A stretch of DNA of 7,083 nucleotides, from contig JAEZZZ010000086.1 of the NCBI GenBank assembly GCA_023418255.1, forward strand, positions 1 through 7,083, in the 5' to 3' direction. Below, piece after piece: positions 1 through 5,376 of the stretch. The notes under the pieces are model-generated. The model saw only the letters and a program-made list of their open reading frames with translations, ran no database searches and was not told where the DNA came from. Positions within the stretch are counted from its first letter, which is position 1. Each line of letters starts with the position of its first letter. The stretch comes from Bacteroidota bacterium (GTDB taxonomy: Bacteria > Bacteroidota > Bacteroidia > Bacteroidales > Dysgonomonadaceae). The translations under genes and the position numbers were made by a program.

Positions 1-1
1 C

Positions 2-124
2 ATTAGTATCAATAGCGATAACTCAAAGTGGATTCAGCTAAAAGTCATTGATTCAAATGTTGTGGCAATAAACAACAGAAAAGATGCCGGATGTCTTGTG
101 AGAGGATTTATCATAAGCTTCTAA
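2..124 (+). CDS. C-terminal fragment of a phage-type surface protein, possibly FISUMP domain
   Basis: A frame open from the window edge gives 40 residues before a TAA at 122-124. The 5' part lies outside the window. The fragment is rich in Asn and Ser and ends with GCLVRGFIISF. The spacing of a Ser/Asn-Val segment, Asn-Arg pair and a terminal G-x-x-V-R resembles the end of Fibrobacter succinogenes major paralogous (FISUMP, C-type-lectin-like) domains. These are common in Bacteroidota surface proteins and in tail proteins of their phages. The assignment rests on recalled family pattern over a very short piece. It is convergent with the tail-like gene at 150-755, with 25 bp between the stop codons. 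A receptor-binding role would be a guess. Confidence 0.45.
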   Translation: MSINSDNSKWIQLKVIDSNVVAINNRKDAGCLVRGFIISF

Positions 125-132
125 TTAGAGGT

Positions 133-160
133 TGTTTAAATTTCAAATGCTATTTAAACA
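133..160. terminator. Inverted repeat between convergent genes, weak bidirectional terminator candidate
   Basis: TGTTTAAAT (133-141) and ATTTAAACA (152-160) form a perfect 9-bp stem around a 10-nt loop. The repeat lies 8 bp after the plus-strand stop at 124 and overlaps the minus-strand stop codon at 150-152. Its position suits a two-way terminator, but the stem is almost all A/T and no strong T-run follows on either strand. Confidence 0.3.
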
Positions 161-755
161 CAAGGTCTTCAACTGCGGGCATCCAATTTGCTGGAATTTC
201 TCCGTGTACAAGCATTGGATGCCATAGCCAAAAATCAGCTGTGCCAGGGATTGAATGAACTATATTTATTATTTTTAAATTCAGTTTTGAGGTAAAAGTA
301 AAGTGAGTGTAAACCCATTTATCTACCTCGGTCATAACATAGTGTTTAGGTGCTGAATAAGTGTCTGCCCCATTGAAACCGAACAACCCTTGTGAATGCT
401 GAAATCGTGTAATCCAGCATGAAAATGTATATTTCTCTCCCTCAATAAGAGGAAGATCCGTAAATCGGAAATAACCAATTTCATTATAGTTTTTTAATGT
501 TATTTTTAAAATGGAGTCAATTTCGCCAAGTGGGTTTTTTAGTTTTTCTACCGAAGTTGTGCATACACCTCCTTTTCCGAACCTAGTTCCAAAATTTCTC
601 GTGTCTTGAATGAGATTCATCCCCCCACAGTGTTTGTTATAATTTTTTGAGGCAATTTTTGCTAAGCCTTGCTCATCTGAACAAAAAAGATAGTTGTTAT
701 CCTTTATCTCTGTCAACACTCTTACAGTGTTTATATTTTTTTTCTTCATATTCAT
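150..755 (-). CDS. Phage tail/adhesin-like protein with jelly-roll-type carbohydrate-binding fold
   Basis: This 201-residue protein has no signal peptide or membrane segment. Its first 45 residues (LTEIKDNNYLFCSDEQG then LAKI) resemble the N-terminal anchor of many Bacteroidota phage tail proteins, a short 'setting plus value' motif. From about residue 46 it looks like the beta-sandwich found at the ends of tail spikes and fibres: a NLIQDTRNFG opening, YTFSCWI near 108-114, and KWVYTHFTF near 146-154. The closing stretch near 175-197 has a Trp-rich PML segment followed by IPANWMPAVEDL, matching the common '..G..at.W.PAPED' ending. The likely role is a virion surface protein binding host glycans or capsule, inferred from these patterns. 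ATG codons 1 and 3 are both usable; the longer start follows an A-run, as is usual in this phylum. It diverges from the recombinase-like gene at 811 and is more AT-rich than the chromosomal genes to the right. Confidence 0.6.
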   Translation of the reverse strand: MNMKKKNINTVRVLTEIKDNNYLFCSDEQGLAKIASKNYNKHCGGMNLIQDTRNFGTRFGKGGVCTTSVEKLKNPLGEIDSILKITLKNYNEIGYFRFTDLPLIEGEKYTFSCWITRFQHSQGLFGFNGADTYSAPKHYVMTEVDKWVYTHFTFTSKLNLKIINIVHSIPGTADFWLWHPMLVHGEIPANWMPAVEDLVFK

Positions 756-792
756 TTTTTTTGTCCAAAAAATCGCTTTGATTTTAACGTCG

Positions 793-800
793 TACCTTTG
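793..800 (+). promoter_or_regulatory. Bacteroidota -7 box (TACCTTTG) for the serine-recombinase-like ORF
   Basis: TACCTTTG matches the TAnnTTTG -7 consensus. The start codon lies 11 bp beyond the box, so the transcript would be almost leaderless (about 5 nt). A TTTG occurs at 777-780, but the 12-bp gap is shorter than the usual 19-21, so no good -33 element is seen. Confidence 0.45.
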
Positions 801-810
801 CGTTAAAAAA

Positions 811-1248
811 ATGGTTTACGCATACATAAGAGTTAGCACCGAGAAACAAACAACAGAAAATCAAAAACAGGAAATAGAACGCTTCGCCAAAGAGCGAAAT
901 CTTAAAATCGAAAAATGGGTAAAAGAAACCGTGTCCGGGACAAAAAACCGCAATCGTCGACTTGGGGCATTGTTGAAAAACGAGCAACGAGGCACGGTGC
1001 TGTATACAGAAAAACTGAAATTGCTCAACAAAGTTGAAAAAGAACTGATTGCCGCCGGTAATTATGAAGCGTTGCCATCTGTGGATGTTCCTTCGGGAGC
1101 CGCCGAAAATACTCGTTTGTTTGCCGAGATGCTTGAGTTGTTGCGTTGGCTGAAACATAATAAAATCAACGCGGAAGTCAATTATCACGAGTTTGAGCGG
1201 GCACGCGACAAAATGAACGCCGTGAAAAAGAAAGCCGCGCGTTATTAA
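811..1248 (+). CDS. Serine-recombinase N-terminus fused to an unrelated helical tail (chimeric ORF)
   Basis: The first 57 of 145 residues match the start of the resolvase/invertase catalytic domain: MVYAYIRVSTEKQ with the nucleophile Ser at residue 9, then ENQKQEIERF, and ETVSGTK near 39-45 leading to LGALLK near 51-56. After that the family should continue with the S-x-L-x-R motif, the rest of the catalytic core and a DNA-binding helix. Instead there are about 88 charged, probably helical residues that I do not recognise, and none of the later catalytic Arg motifs is present. It is therefore unlikely to recombine DNA. The 5' third is A-rich while the rest has more G/C at third positions, which supports a join of two sequences near 980-990. 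The ATG at 811 is chosen because the family starts at MVYAYIRVS. An upstream in-frame ATG at 694 would add a spurious hydrophobic stretch overlapping the opposite gene. The stop overlaps the stop of the convergent integrase gene. Confidence 0.6.
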   Translation: MVYAYIRVSTEKQTTENQKQEIERFAKERNLKIEKWVKETVSGTKNRNRRLGALLKNEQRGTVLYTEKLKLLNKVEKELIAAGNYEALPSVDVPSGAAENTRLFAEMLELLRWLKHNKINAEVNYHEFERARDKMNAVKKKAARY

Positions 1249-2423
1249 AAATCGCTTTCATGATCTTTTATCAAAGGATTTGCCTCCATCAAATCGTGCG
1301 GCGTGTAGGTATCCGTCATCAAAATATCCGCGTGACGGGCCTGGTCTCGCACGGTGACGCTGTCGTATTTTCGAAGCATGGCAGTAATACCGGTGTCTTT
1401 TAATGAGTAAAATTTATAGGTTGCGGGAAATCCTAATTTTGAGCGAACGTATCGCGTCCAATAATCACGGAACATTTTCTCATTTTTTTTCTCGCTTCCC
1501 GGATAAAAATTATTTGAGAACAGATAGTCGCTGTTTGGGTGCGCGAAAACGTTCAATTCTATCATTAACTGCAGTACTTTTTTGGGAATGGTCACCATGC
1601 CATCTTTGGTATTTTTCGAATTGTCGCCCGGAATAAAAATCGTTTGATTTTTTATTGAAATGTGTTTTAATTGGATTAAGCTCATTTCCTTTGGCCGAAT
1701 AAAACAATAATACAATATATAACAGGCAAGCAGATAATGTTTGTTTGTCTTTTCAAGGTGATTTTTCAGTTTAGCCATGTCGTTTTCGGCGATAATGGTT
1801 CGTTGTTTTTTGCGTAACCGTTTGCTGATTGCTCGGAATCCTTCTGTCGGTTTTGTTTTCAGGTATTGATTCTGCACTAAAAAGGTGCTGAATACGGAAA
1901 GGAAAATCAAATAATTGTTGTGTGTCTGCGGAGTGTTGTTTCTGTCTATATAGACATGCTCCAAGAACTTTTGTACAAATGTACTGTCAAATTGGTAGAT
2001 GTAGCTATAGGGTGTTTGCAGAGAGTTGTTCCATTTTTCAATGTTTCTCAAATAAGAAAGGTAGCTAACATATGTGTCTTCACGGTAAATGTTATCGTCA
2101 AGCATCTTTTTTATATACTTTCGATAATGCGTAAACACCTCCTCCATGGTGTGATAAGCTTTGCCGTTTTCACACTCAATCCACGGATTCCATCCGCTTT
2201 CGAGTTTTGTATGCAGTCGTTTTATTAGCGCGTTCGCGTAGCGACGCCTGTCAGCAGTTTTAGCTATAAAATTCAGTTTGATTTTTTTTCTGCGCATTTG
2301 TCCTCTGGCAGGGTCAAAGGCATAAAAACCTACGTACCATTCTTTTCCGGTATACAATTTAGGAGGCGTGTAACTTATTATCTCCTTTAGCGCGATGTTG
2401 GGTGATTTTTCACTAAAATACAT
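1245..2423 (-). CDS. int: Tyrosine recombinase (phage integrase) at tRNA-Pro
   Basis: This is a full-length 392-residue site-specific recombinase. Residues about 20-75 form a basic N-terminal arm-binding-like region, about 90-190 the SAM-like core-binding domain, and about 210-385 the catalytic domain. Active-site residues are Arg243 (FIRPKE), Lys273 (NTKDG), His364 (ARHAD) and the nucleophile Tyr373 (DTYTPH). The box II motif, usually H-x-x-R, reads Y-S-L-K at 339-342; similar departures occur in integrases of Bacteroidota elements, so activity is not ruled out. The gene starts 138 bp beyond the 3' end of tRNA-Pro on the same strand, indicating that it integrates the left-hand element into that tRNA. 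The start follows a run of A residues, as is normal in this phylum, and no TAnnTTTG promoter is visible between it and the tRNA. Its stop overlaps that of the convergent chimeric ORF. The frame is intact. Confidence 0.92.
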   Translation of the reverse strand: MYFSEKSPNIALKEIISYTPPKLYTGKEWYVGFYAFDPARGQMRRKKIKLNFIAKTADRRRYANALIKRLHTKLESGWNPWIECENGKAYHTMEEVFTHYRKYIKKMLDDNIYREDTYVSYLSYLRNIEKWNNSLQTPYSYIYQFDSTFVQKFLEHVYIDRNNTPQTHNNYLIFLSVFSTFLVQNQYLKTKPTEGFRAISKRLRKKQRTIIAENDMAKLKNHLEKTNKHYLLACYILYYCFIRPKEMSLIQLKHISIKNQTIFIPGDNSKNTKDGMVTIPKKVLQLMIELNVFAHPNSDYLFSNNFYPGSEKKNEKMFRDYWTRYVRSKLGFPATYKFYSLKDTGITAMLRKYDSVTVRDQARHADILMTDTYTPHDLMEANPLIKDHESDF

Positions 2424-2483
2424 TTTTTTTTTACCCCTCTAAATTTTCATTAGAGAAGTAAAAAAAAATCGTCAAACAACCTG

Positions 2484-2501
2484 TGTCCCGTTTTTGTCCC
2501 G
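2484..2501. repeat. Paired TGTCCCG direct repeats, possible integrase arm or accessory sites
   Basis: TGTCCCG occurs at 2484-2490 and 2495-2501, start to start 11 bp, about one helical turn. The pair lies between the integrase start and the presumed tRNA attachment site, where arm-type and excisionase sites usually sit. Function is inferred from position only. Confidence 0.3.
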
Positions 2502-2518
2502 GCATCAACCCGTGACCA

Positions 2519-2534
2519 ATGCGCAAAGGCGCAT
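2519..2534. repeat. Short GC hairpin between tRNA-Pro and int
   Basis: ATGCGC (2519-2524) and GCGCAT (2529-2534) pair perfectly around AAAG. It lies 27 bp beyond the tRNA 3' end. No T-run follows on the minus strand, so it is a poor intrinsic terminator; it could be a recombination accessory site or an RNA processing element. Confidence 0.3.
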
Positions 2535-2560
2535 ATATAAACGGTTTAAACAAATTTCTG

Positions 2561-2600
2561 TCGGGATGAGGTGACTCGAACACCCGACCTCCACGTCCCG
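2561..2600. other. Inferred attachment site in the 3' half of tRNA-Pro
   Basis: An integrase gene immediately beyond an intact tRNA 3' end implies that crossover took place within the tRNA 3' half, commonly between the anticodon stem and the end of the acceptor stem. The exact core cannot be set without the second copy, which is not in this window. Confidence 0.5.
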
Positions 2601-2634
2601 AACGTGGCGCGCTAGCCAACTGTGCTACATCCCG
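2561..2634 (-). tRNA. tRNA-Pro (anticodon CGG)
   Basis: The minus-strand sequence folds as a 74-nt cloverleaf. The acceptor stem CGGGATG pairs fully with CATCCCG and is followed by discriminator A at 2561. The D-arm starts GCAC and ends GCGC, with one A-C mismatch. The anticodon stem CCACG/CGTGG carries the 7-nt loop TTCGGGA, placing the CGG anticodon at 2598-2600, which reads proline CCG codons. The T-arm has the TTCGAGT loop. The 5' CGGG start is typical of bacterial tRNA-Pro. CCA is not encoded: the three bases after the discriminator read CAG. The gene serves as the integration target of the left element and remains complete. Confidence 0.95.
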
Positions 2635-2649
2635 ATTTATTTGCAACTG

Positions 2650-2657
2650 CAAAGGTA
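2650..2657 (-). promoter_or_regulatory. -7 promoter box (TACCTTTG) of tRNA-Pro
   Basis: Read on the minus strand this is TACCTTTG, matching TAnnTTTG, with 15 bp between it and the tRNA 5' end at 2634. That suits a short leader removed by RNase P. No clear TTTG -33 element lies at the expected distance. With no strong terminator after the tRNA, the same promoter could also feed the integrase. Confidence 0.6.
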
Positions 2658-2742
2658 CATCTTTTTTCGATTTTTAAATAAGAAAATTTGAAAAAAAAAG
2701 TTCAAACGAAAGTTTAGACAACACAAACATTGAATTTTCTTA

Positions 2743-3474
2743 TCATTCAAACAGTAAATAAAGACGCAGCCGCTCAATATCTCCCGATGAGAATTCATCC
2801 AAAAAAGTAAGTTCTTCGATAGACCGAATACTGCCTTTGCGATGACGCAAATCCATGATGGCTTTCACTTGCTTGTAGTTGAGATACGGATGTTTGAGAA
2901 GTTGCTTAAATTCTAATTTATTGACAGCAATTCTCTGATAATTCCCATCCGGTTTTACATAGACTGCGATTTTTTCATACAAATCGTTATCCATCCCGTA
3001 CACTTCGCGCAGTTGCTCAATGGCGGCAAAGCCACCAAGAAGTGTACGGTATTTTACGATTCGCGCGGCATACGAACTACCAATTCCTGGAATCTTTTTC
3101 CATTCAGTCGTATCGGTTGAGTTAAGTGATATTTGTTCGCCTTCGGCGAGCTTTTCTTGTTTTTGAAAAGCGACATACGAGGAGTTCTTTTCAGATTGAA
3201 ATGACTGTTTTGGGGATCTATTTTTCGGATAATGCCCTGTTGTCGTATGCTTTTTCGATGTCGTATTTTTATCTTCTCCCTTTACTTCCTCTAACGATGC
3301 CTGAAATTCTTCAAACTCACGCATAAATGCTTCGTTTTGTGCAACGGTTACCTCTCGCGAACCTTTTATTGTAGTTATAAGACTCATGATAACCGCAATC
3401 AAAATAAGAGTCATCAAAATTAAAATTGCGGCTTTTTCTATATTTCTATAATAAAAAAAATCTTTCCAACTCAT
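2743..3474 (-). CDS. Membrane-anchored helix-hairpin-helix (ComEA-type) DNA-binding protein
   Basis: This 243-residue protein has one N-terminal membrane helix (about residues 15-36), which would anchor it in the inner membrane. A polar, Lys/Ser/Thr-rich linker follows (about 40-115). Two helix-hairpin-helix units come next: about 116-172, centred on KKIPGIGSSYAARIVKYR, and about 181-242, with HPYLNYKQVKAIMDLR then RSIEEL. The I-P-G-I-G hairpin followed by A-x-x-I-x-x-Y-R is the classic ComEA-like, non-specific DNA-backbone binding motif. In other bacteria ComEA binds DNA entering the periplasm during transformation. Members like this are widespread in Bacteroidota, where their role is less certain, so DNA uptake is inference. 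The gene is transcribed from a promoter at 3550-3580 away from the SpmAB-like gene. tRNA-Pro lies 108 bp beyond its stop on the same strand, with its own promoter between them. Confidence 0.85.
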   Translation of the reverse strand: MSWKDFFYYRNIEKAAILILMTLILIAVIMSLITTIKGSREVTVAQNEAFMREFEEFQASLEEVKGEDKNTTSKKHTTTGHYPKNRSPKQSFQSEKNSSYVAFQKQEKLAEGEQISLNSTDTTEWKKIPGIGSSYAARIVKYRTLLGGFAAIEQLREVYGMDNDLYEKIAVYVKPDGNYQRIAVNKLEFKQLLKHPYLNYKQVKAIMDLRHRKGSIRSIEELTFLDEFSSGDIERLRLYLLFE

Positions 3475-3513
3475 GACATCCGTTGTTTAGTCGATTGATA
3501 TTGGTAAAACTCA

Positions 3514-3526
3514 CTCTATAATAGAG
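3514..3526. promoter_or_regulatory. 13-bp palindrome in the leader of the ComEA-like gene
   Basis: CTCTAT and ATAGAG flank a central A, forming perfect 6-bp arms. The repeat lies about 20-30 nt downstream of the inferred transcription start of the minus-strand gene. It could be an operator or a small leader hairpin; nothing shows which. Confidence 0.25.
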
Positions 3527-3549
3527 CAATAACACAGGTATTAATAACA

Positions 3550-3580
3550 CAAACATACAATGTTTTAATCTTTTCACAAA
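3550..3580 (-). promoter_or_regulatory. Promoter of the ComEA-like gene (TTTG-N19-TATGTTTG)
   Basis: On the minus strand TTTG (3577-3580) and TATGTTTG (3550-3557) are separated by 19 bp. This matches both boxes and the spacing of the Bacteroidota housekeeping promoter (TTTG, 19-21 bp, TAnnTTTG). It implies a leader of about 70 nt before the start codon at 3474. Confidence 0.7.
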
Positions 3581-3600
3581 AATATTCGATTAAAAAATAG

Positions 3601-3608
3601 TACCTTTG
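3601..3608 (+). promoter_or_regulatory. -7 promoter box (TACCTTTG) of the spmAB-ybeY-EEP run
   Basis: TACCTTTG matches TAnnTTTG and is the same 8-mer found before tRNA-Pro and before the recombinase-like ORF. It lies 31 bp before the ATG at 3640, giving a leader of about 25 nt. A TTTG at -33 is not evident. This box and the divergent one at 3550-3557 are only 43 bp apart. Confidence 0.6.
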
Positions 3609-3639
3609 TTTTGTCTATATTTAGAAAACAGCACACACG

Positions 3640-4872
3640 ATGGTTTTAAATTATATTTGGGTTGCATTTTTTATCATTGCTTTTGTCGTAGGGCTTATCA
3701 AGCTGATTTTTCTCGGCGATACCGGCATTTTCACCGAAATAATGGACTCCACTTTTGCTACGGCAAAATTGGGTTTTGAAATATCATTAGGACTCACCGG
3801 CGTGCTTTCGCTGTGGATGGGAATAATGAAAATTGGCGAACGTGGCGGTATGGTTACACTCTTTTCGCGTGCGGCAGCACCGCTATTTACCAAACTTTTC
3901 CCCGATGTACCAAAAGGGCATCCCGCATCAGCATCCATTTTGATGAATATTTCCGCCAATTTGTTGGGATTGGACAACGCCGCCACGCCATTTGGATTGA
4001 AAGCAATGGGCCAACTCCAAACGCTGAATCCGAATAAAAAAGACGCGTCCAATCCGATGATTATGTTTCTGGTAATGAACGCTTCGGGATTAACATTGAT
4101 TCCCGTTACCGTGATGGTGTATCGCGCGCAAATGGGAGCGGCAAATCCTTCAGATATTTTTATTCCCATTATGATTGCCACGTTTGTGGCGACGCTCGTC
4201 GGTGTGCTTGCCGTGTGTGCCAAACAGCATATCAACATTTTCAACTCGGCAATTATCGGCTTTTTCGGAACGCTTTCATTAATTATCGCCGGCACGGTTT
4301 GGCTTTTTCACTCAATGCCGCAAGAACAGGTTTCAACCATTTCGAGCCTTGCGGCAAACGTGATTCTTTTCACCATAATCATCCTTTTTATCATCAAAGG
4401 GATGCGTGCCAAAATCAATGTATTCGAAGCTTTTATTGACGGTGCAAAAGATGGATTTCAGATTGCTGTTCGCATCATTCCGTATCTTATCGCCTTGCTC
4501 GTAGGCATTGGCGTTTTCCGAGCCTCTGGTGCAATGGATTTTATTATGAACGGGATGAAAACCGCCATTGCTCCGTTCGGTTTCGATACGCGTTGGATAG
4601 ACGGAATGCCAACGGCACTGATGAAACCGCTAAGCGGAAGCGGCGCACGCGGTATGATGATTGACACGATGAAAATTTTCGGTGCCGATTCGTTTGCGGG
4701 ACGATTGTCATGTGTTTTGCAAGGCGCCACTGACACAACGTTCTATATTGTCGCTGTTTATTACGGTGCGGTGAACATAAAAAATTCGCGCTACACCGTT
4801 CCCTATGCGCTTTTGGCGGATTTGGCAGGTGTGATTGCCGCCATTTTTGTGTCCTACCTCTTTTTCGGATAA
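3640..4872 (+). CDS. Fused SpmA-SpmB nucleoside-recognition (Gate) domain membrane protein
   Basis: This 410-residue integral membrane protein joins the two spore-maturation proteins of Firmicutes in one chain. The SpmA half (about 1-195) shows GIMKIGERGG (61-70), LFPDVPKGHP (86-95), ILMNISANLLG then LDNAATPFGLKAMG (100-124), and SGLTLIPVT (149-157). The SpmB half (about 262-410) shows FIDGAKDGFQIAVRIIPYL (265-283), GVFRASGAMD, MKPLSGSGARG (328-338) and QGATDTTFYIVAVYYG (361-376). A hydrophobic linker with further membrane helices joins them. Both halves have the nucleoside-recognition/Gate fold; in Bacillus and Clostridium, SpmA and SpmB affect spore-core dehydration. This organism is not expected to sporulate, so the role here is probably transport of a small solute and remains unassigned. 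It is the first gene of a plus-strand run, with ybeY 38 bp downstream. Confidence 0.9.
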   Translation: MVLNYIWVAFFIIAFVVGLIKLIFLGDTGIFTEIMDSTFATAKLGFEISLGLTGVLSLWMGIMKIGERGGMVTLFSRAAAPLFTKLFPDVPKGHPASASILMNISANLLGLDNAATPFGLKAMGQLQTLNPNKKDASNPMIMFLVMNASGLTLIPVTVMVYRAQMGAANPSDIFIPIMIATFVATLVGVLAVCAKQHINIFNSAIIGFFGTLSLIIAGTVWLFHSMPQEQVSTISSLAANVILFTIIILFIIKGMRAKINVFEAFIDGAKDGFQIAVRIIPYLIALLVGIGVFRASGAMDFIMNGMKTAIAPFGFDTRWIDGMPTALMKPLSGSGARGMMIDTMKIFGADSFAGRLSCVLQGATDTTFYIVAVYYGAVNIKNSRYTVPYALLADLAGVIAAIFVSYLFFG

Positions 4873-4910
4873 AAAATAAGCGACGCTCCAAGTAAATAAA
4901 TGTTAATTTT

Positions 4911-5330
4911 ATGGCGATATTTTTTCAATCAGAAGATGTGGATTTTCCACCGATACAAAAACAAAAAACAAAAGCGTGGATAAAATCGATAGCGAAATCA
5001 TATGATAGGAATGTCGGTGAAATCAGTTATCTTTTTTGTTCGGACAAAAACATTTTGGAAGTGAACCAACACTATCTCCAACACGATTATTATACCGACA
5101 TCATCACTTTTGATTATTCCGAAGGCAATACGATTTCCGGCGATATCTTTATCAGCCTCGATACGGTTCACAGCAATTCAGAAAAATTTCAAACCAATTA
5201 TGAAGAAGAACTGCACCGGGTGATTATTCACGGCGTGCTTCATCTTTGCGGGTTGAAAGATAAATCGGATTCTGAAGCCAAAAAAATGCGAGCAGCGGAA
5301 GACAAAGCACTTCAATCACTAAGCTACTAA
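4911..5330 (+). CDS. ybeY: Endoribonuclease YbeY (16S rRNA maturation and ribosome quality control)
   Basis: This 139-residue protein matches the YbeY/UPF0054 family over its whole length. It has the central VNQHYLQHDYYTDIITF block (51-67), the GDIFIS strand (77-82), and the metal motif HGVLHLCGLKD (107-117). The third metal position, usually His in H-G-x-L-H-L-x-G-Y-D-H, is Asp117; as I recall, Bacteroidota YbeY proteins often read this way, so it is probably active. The C-terminal EAKKMRAAED helix is also typical. In studied bacteria YbeY is a cytoplasmic, zinc-dependent endonuclease that helps form the 16S rRNA 3' end and removes defective ribosomes. The ATG at 4911 gives the family N-terminus. 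It lies 38 bp after the SpmAB-like gene with no promoter seen, so it is probably co-transcribed. Confidence 0.95.
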   Translation: MAIFFQSEDVDFPPIQKQKTKAWIKSIAKSYDRNVGEISYLFCSDKNILEVNQHYLQHDYYTDIITFDYSEGNTISGDIFISLDTVHSNSEKFQTNYEEELHRVIIHGVLHLCGLKDKSDSEAKKMRAAEDKALQSLSY

Positions 5331-5342
5331 TTATCAAAAGAT

Positions 5343-5355
5343 AGAATAATATTCT
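5343..5355. repeat. Short AT palindrome between ybeY and the EEP gene
   Basis: AGAATA and TATTCT flank a central A. The stem is weak, and the sequence after it is an A-run rather than a T-run on the plus strand. It may be a small processing or attenuation hairpin, or chance in AT-rich spacer. Confidence 0.15.
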
Positions 5356-5376
5356 TTCAAAAAAAAAATAAAAAAG

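Larger units (their letters stand above)
1..2561. mobile_element. Right end of a tRNA-Pro-integrated prophage or prophage remnant
   Basis: This stretch holds two phage-type surface or tail proteins, a serine-recombinase fragment and a tyrosine integrase. The integrase gene begins 138 bp beyond the 3' end of a complete tRNA-Pro gene and is read on the same strand. Integrases of this type commonly recombine at the 3' end of a tRNA gene and rebuild it, so the element boundary is inferred to lie in the 3' half of the tRNA (about 2561-2600). I found no second copy of the tRNA 3' end in the window, so the other attachment site should lie to the left. Tail-like genes only about 1.2 kb from the integrase suggest either a compact or decayed prophage, or a tail-fibre module at this end. 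No head, portal or replication gene is visible here. Confidence 0.7.

Noticed and set aside
694..810. Upstream in-frame extension of the serine-recombinase-like ORF
   Set aside because: It overlaps the opposite gene, encodes a Phe/Ile-rich stretch made from T-runs, and precedes the family start MVYAYIRVS; the -7 box at 793-800 also favours the ATG at 811.
1..2560. Search for the second attachment site inside the window
   Set aside because: I saw no second copy of the tRNA-Pro 3' end in the left block, so the far boundary is taken to be outside.
2431..2652. A 73-codon minus-strand ORF spanning the tRNA
   Set aside because: It is a translation of tRNA-Pro and its flanks; ORFs reading AQLASAPRSGRG and the like are a well-known artefact of tRNA genes.
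3651..4295. Long antisense ORF opposite spmAB
   Set aside because: It is a shadow of a strongly conserved coding frame, with no promoter and no recognisable product. The same holds for the antisense ORFs at 4458-4891, 5224-5812 and 784-1188, and the plus-strand ORFs inside int and the tail-like gene.
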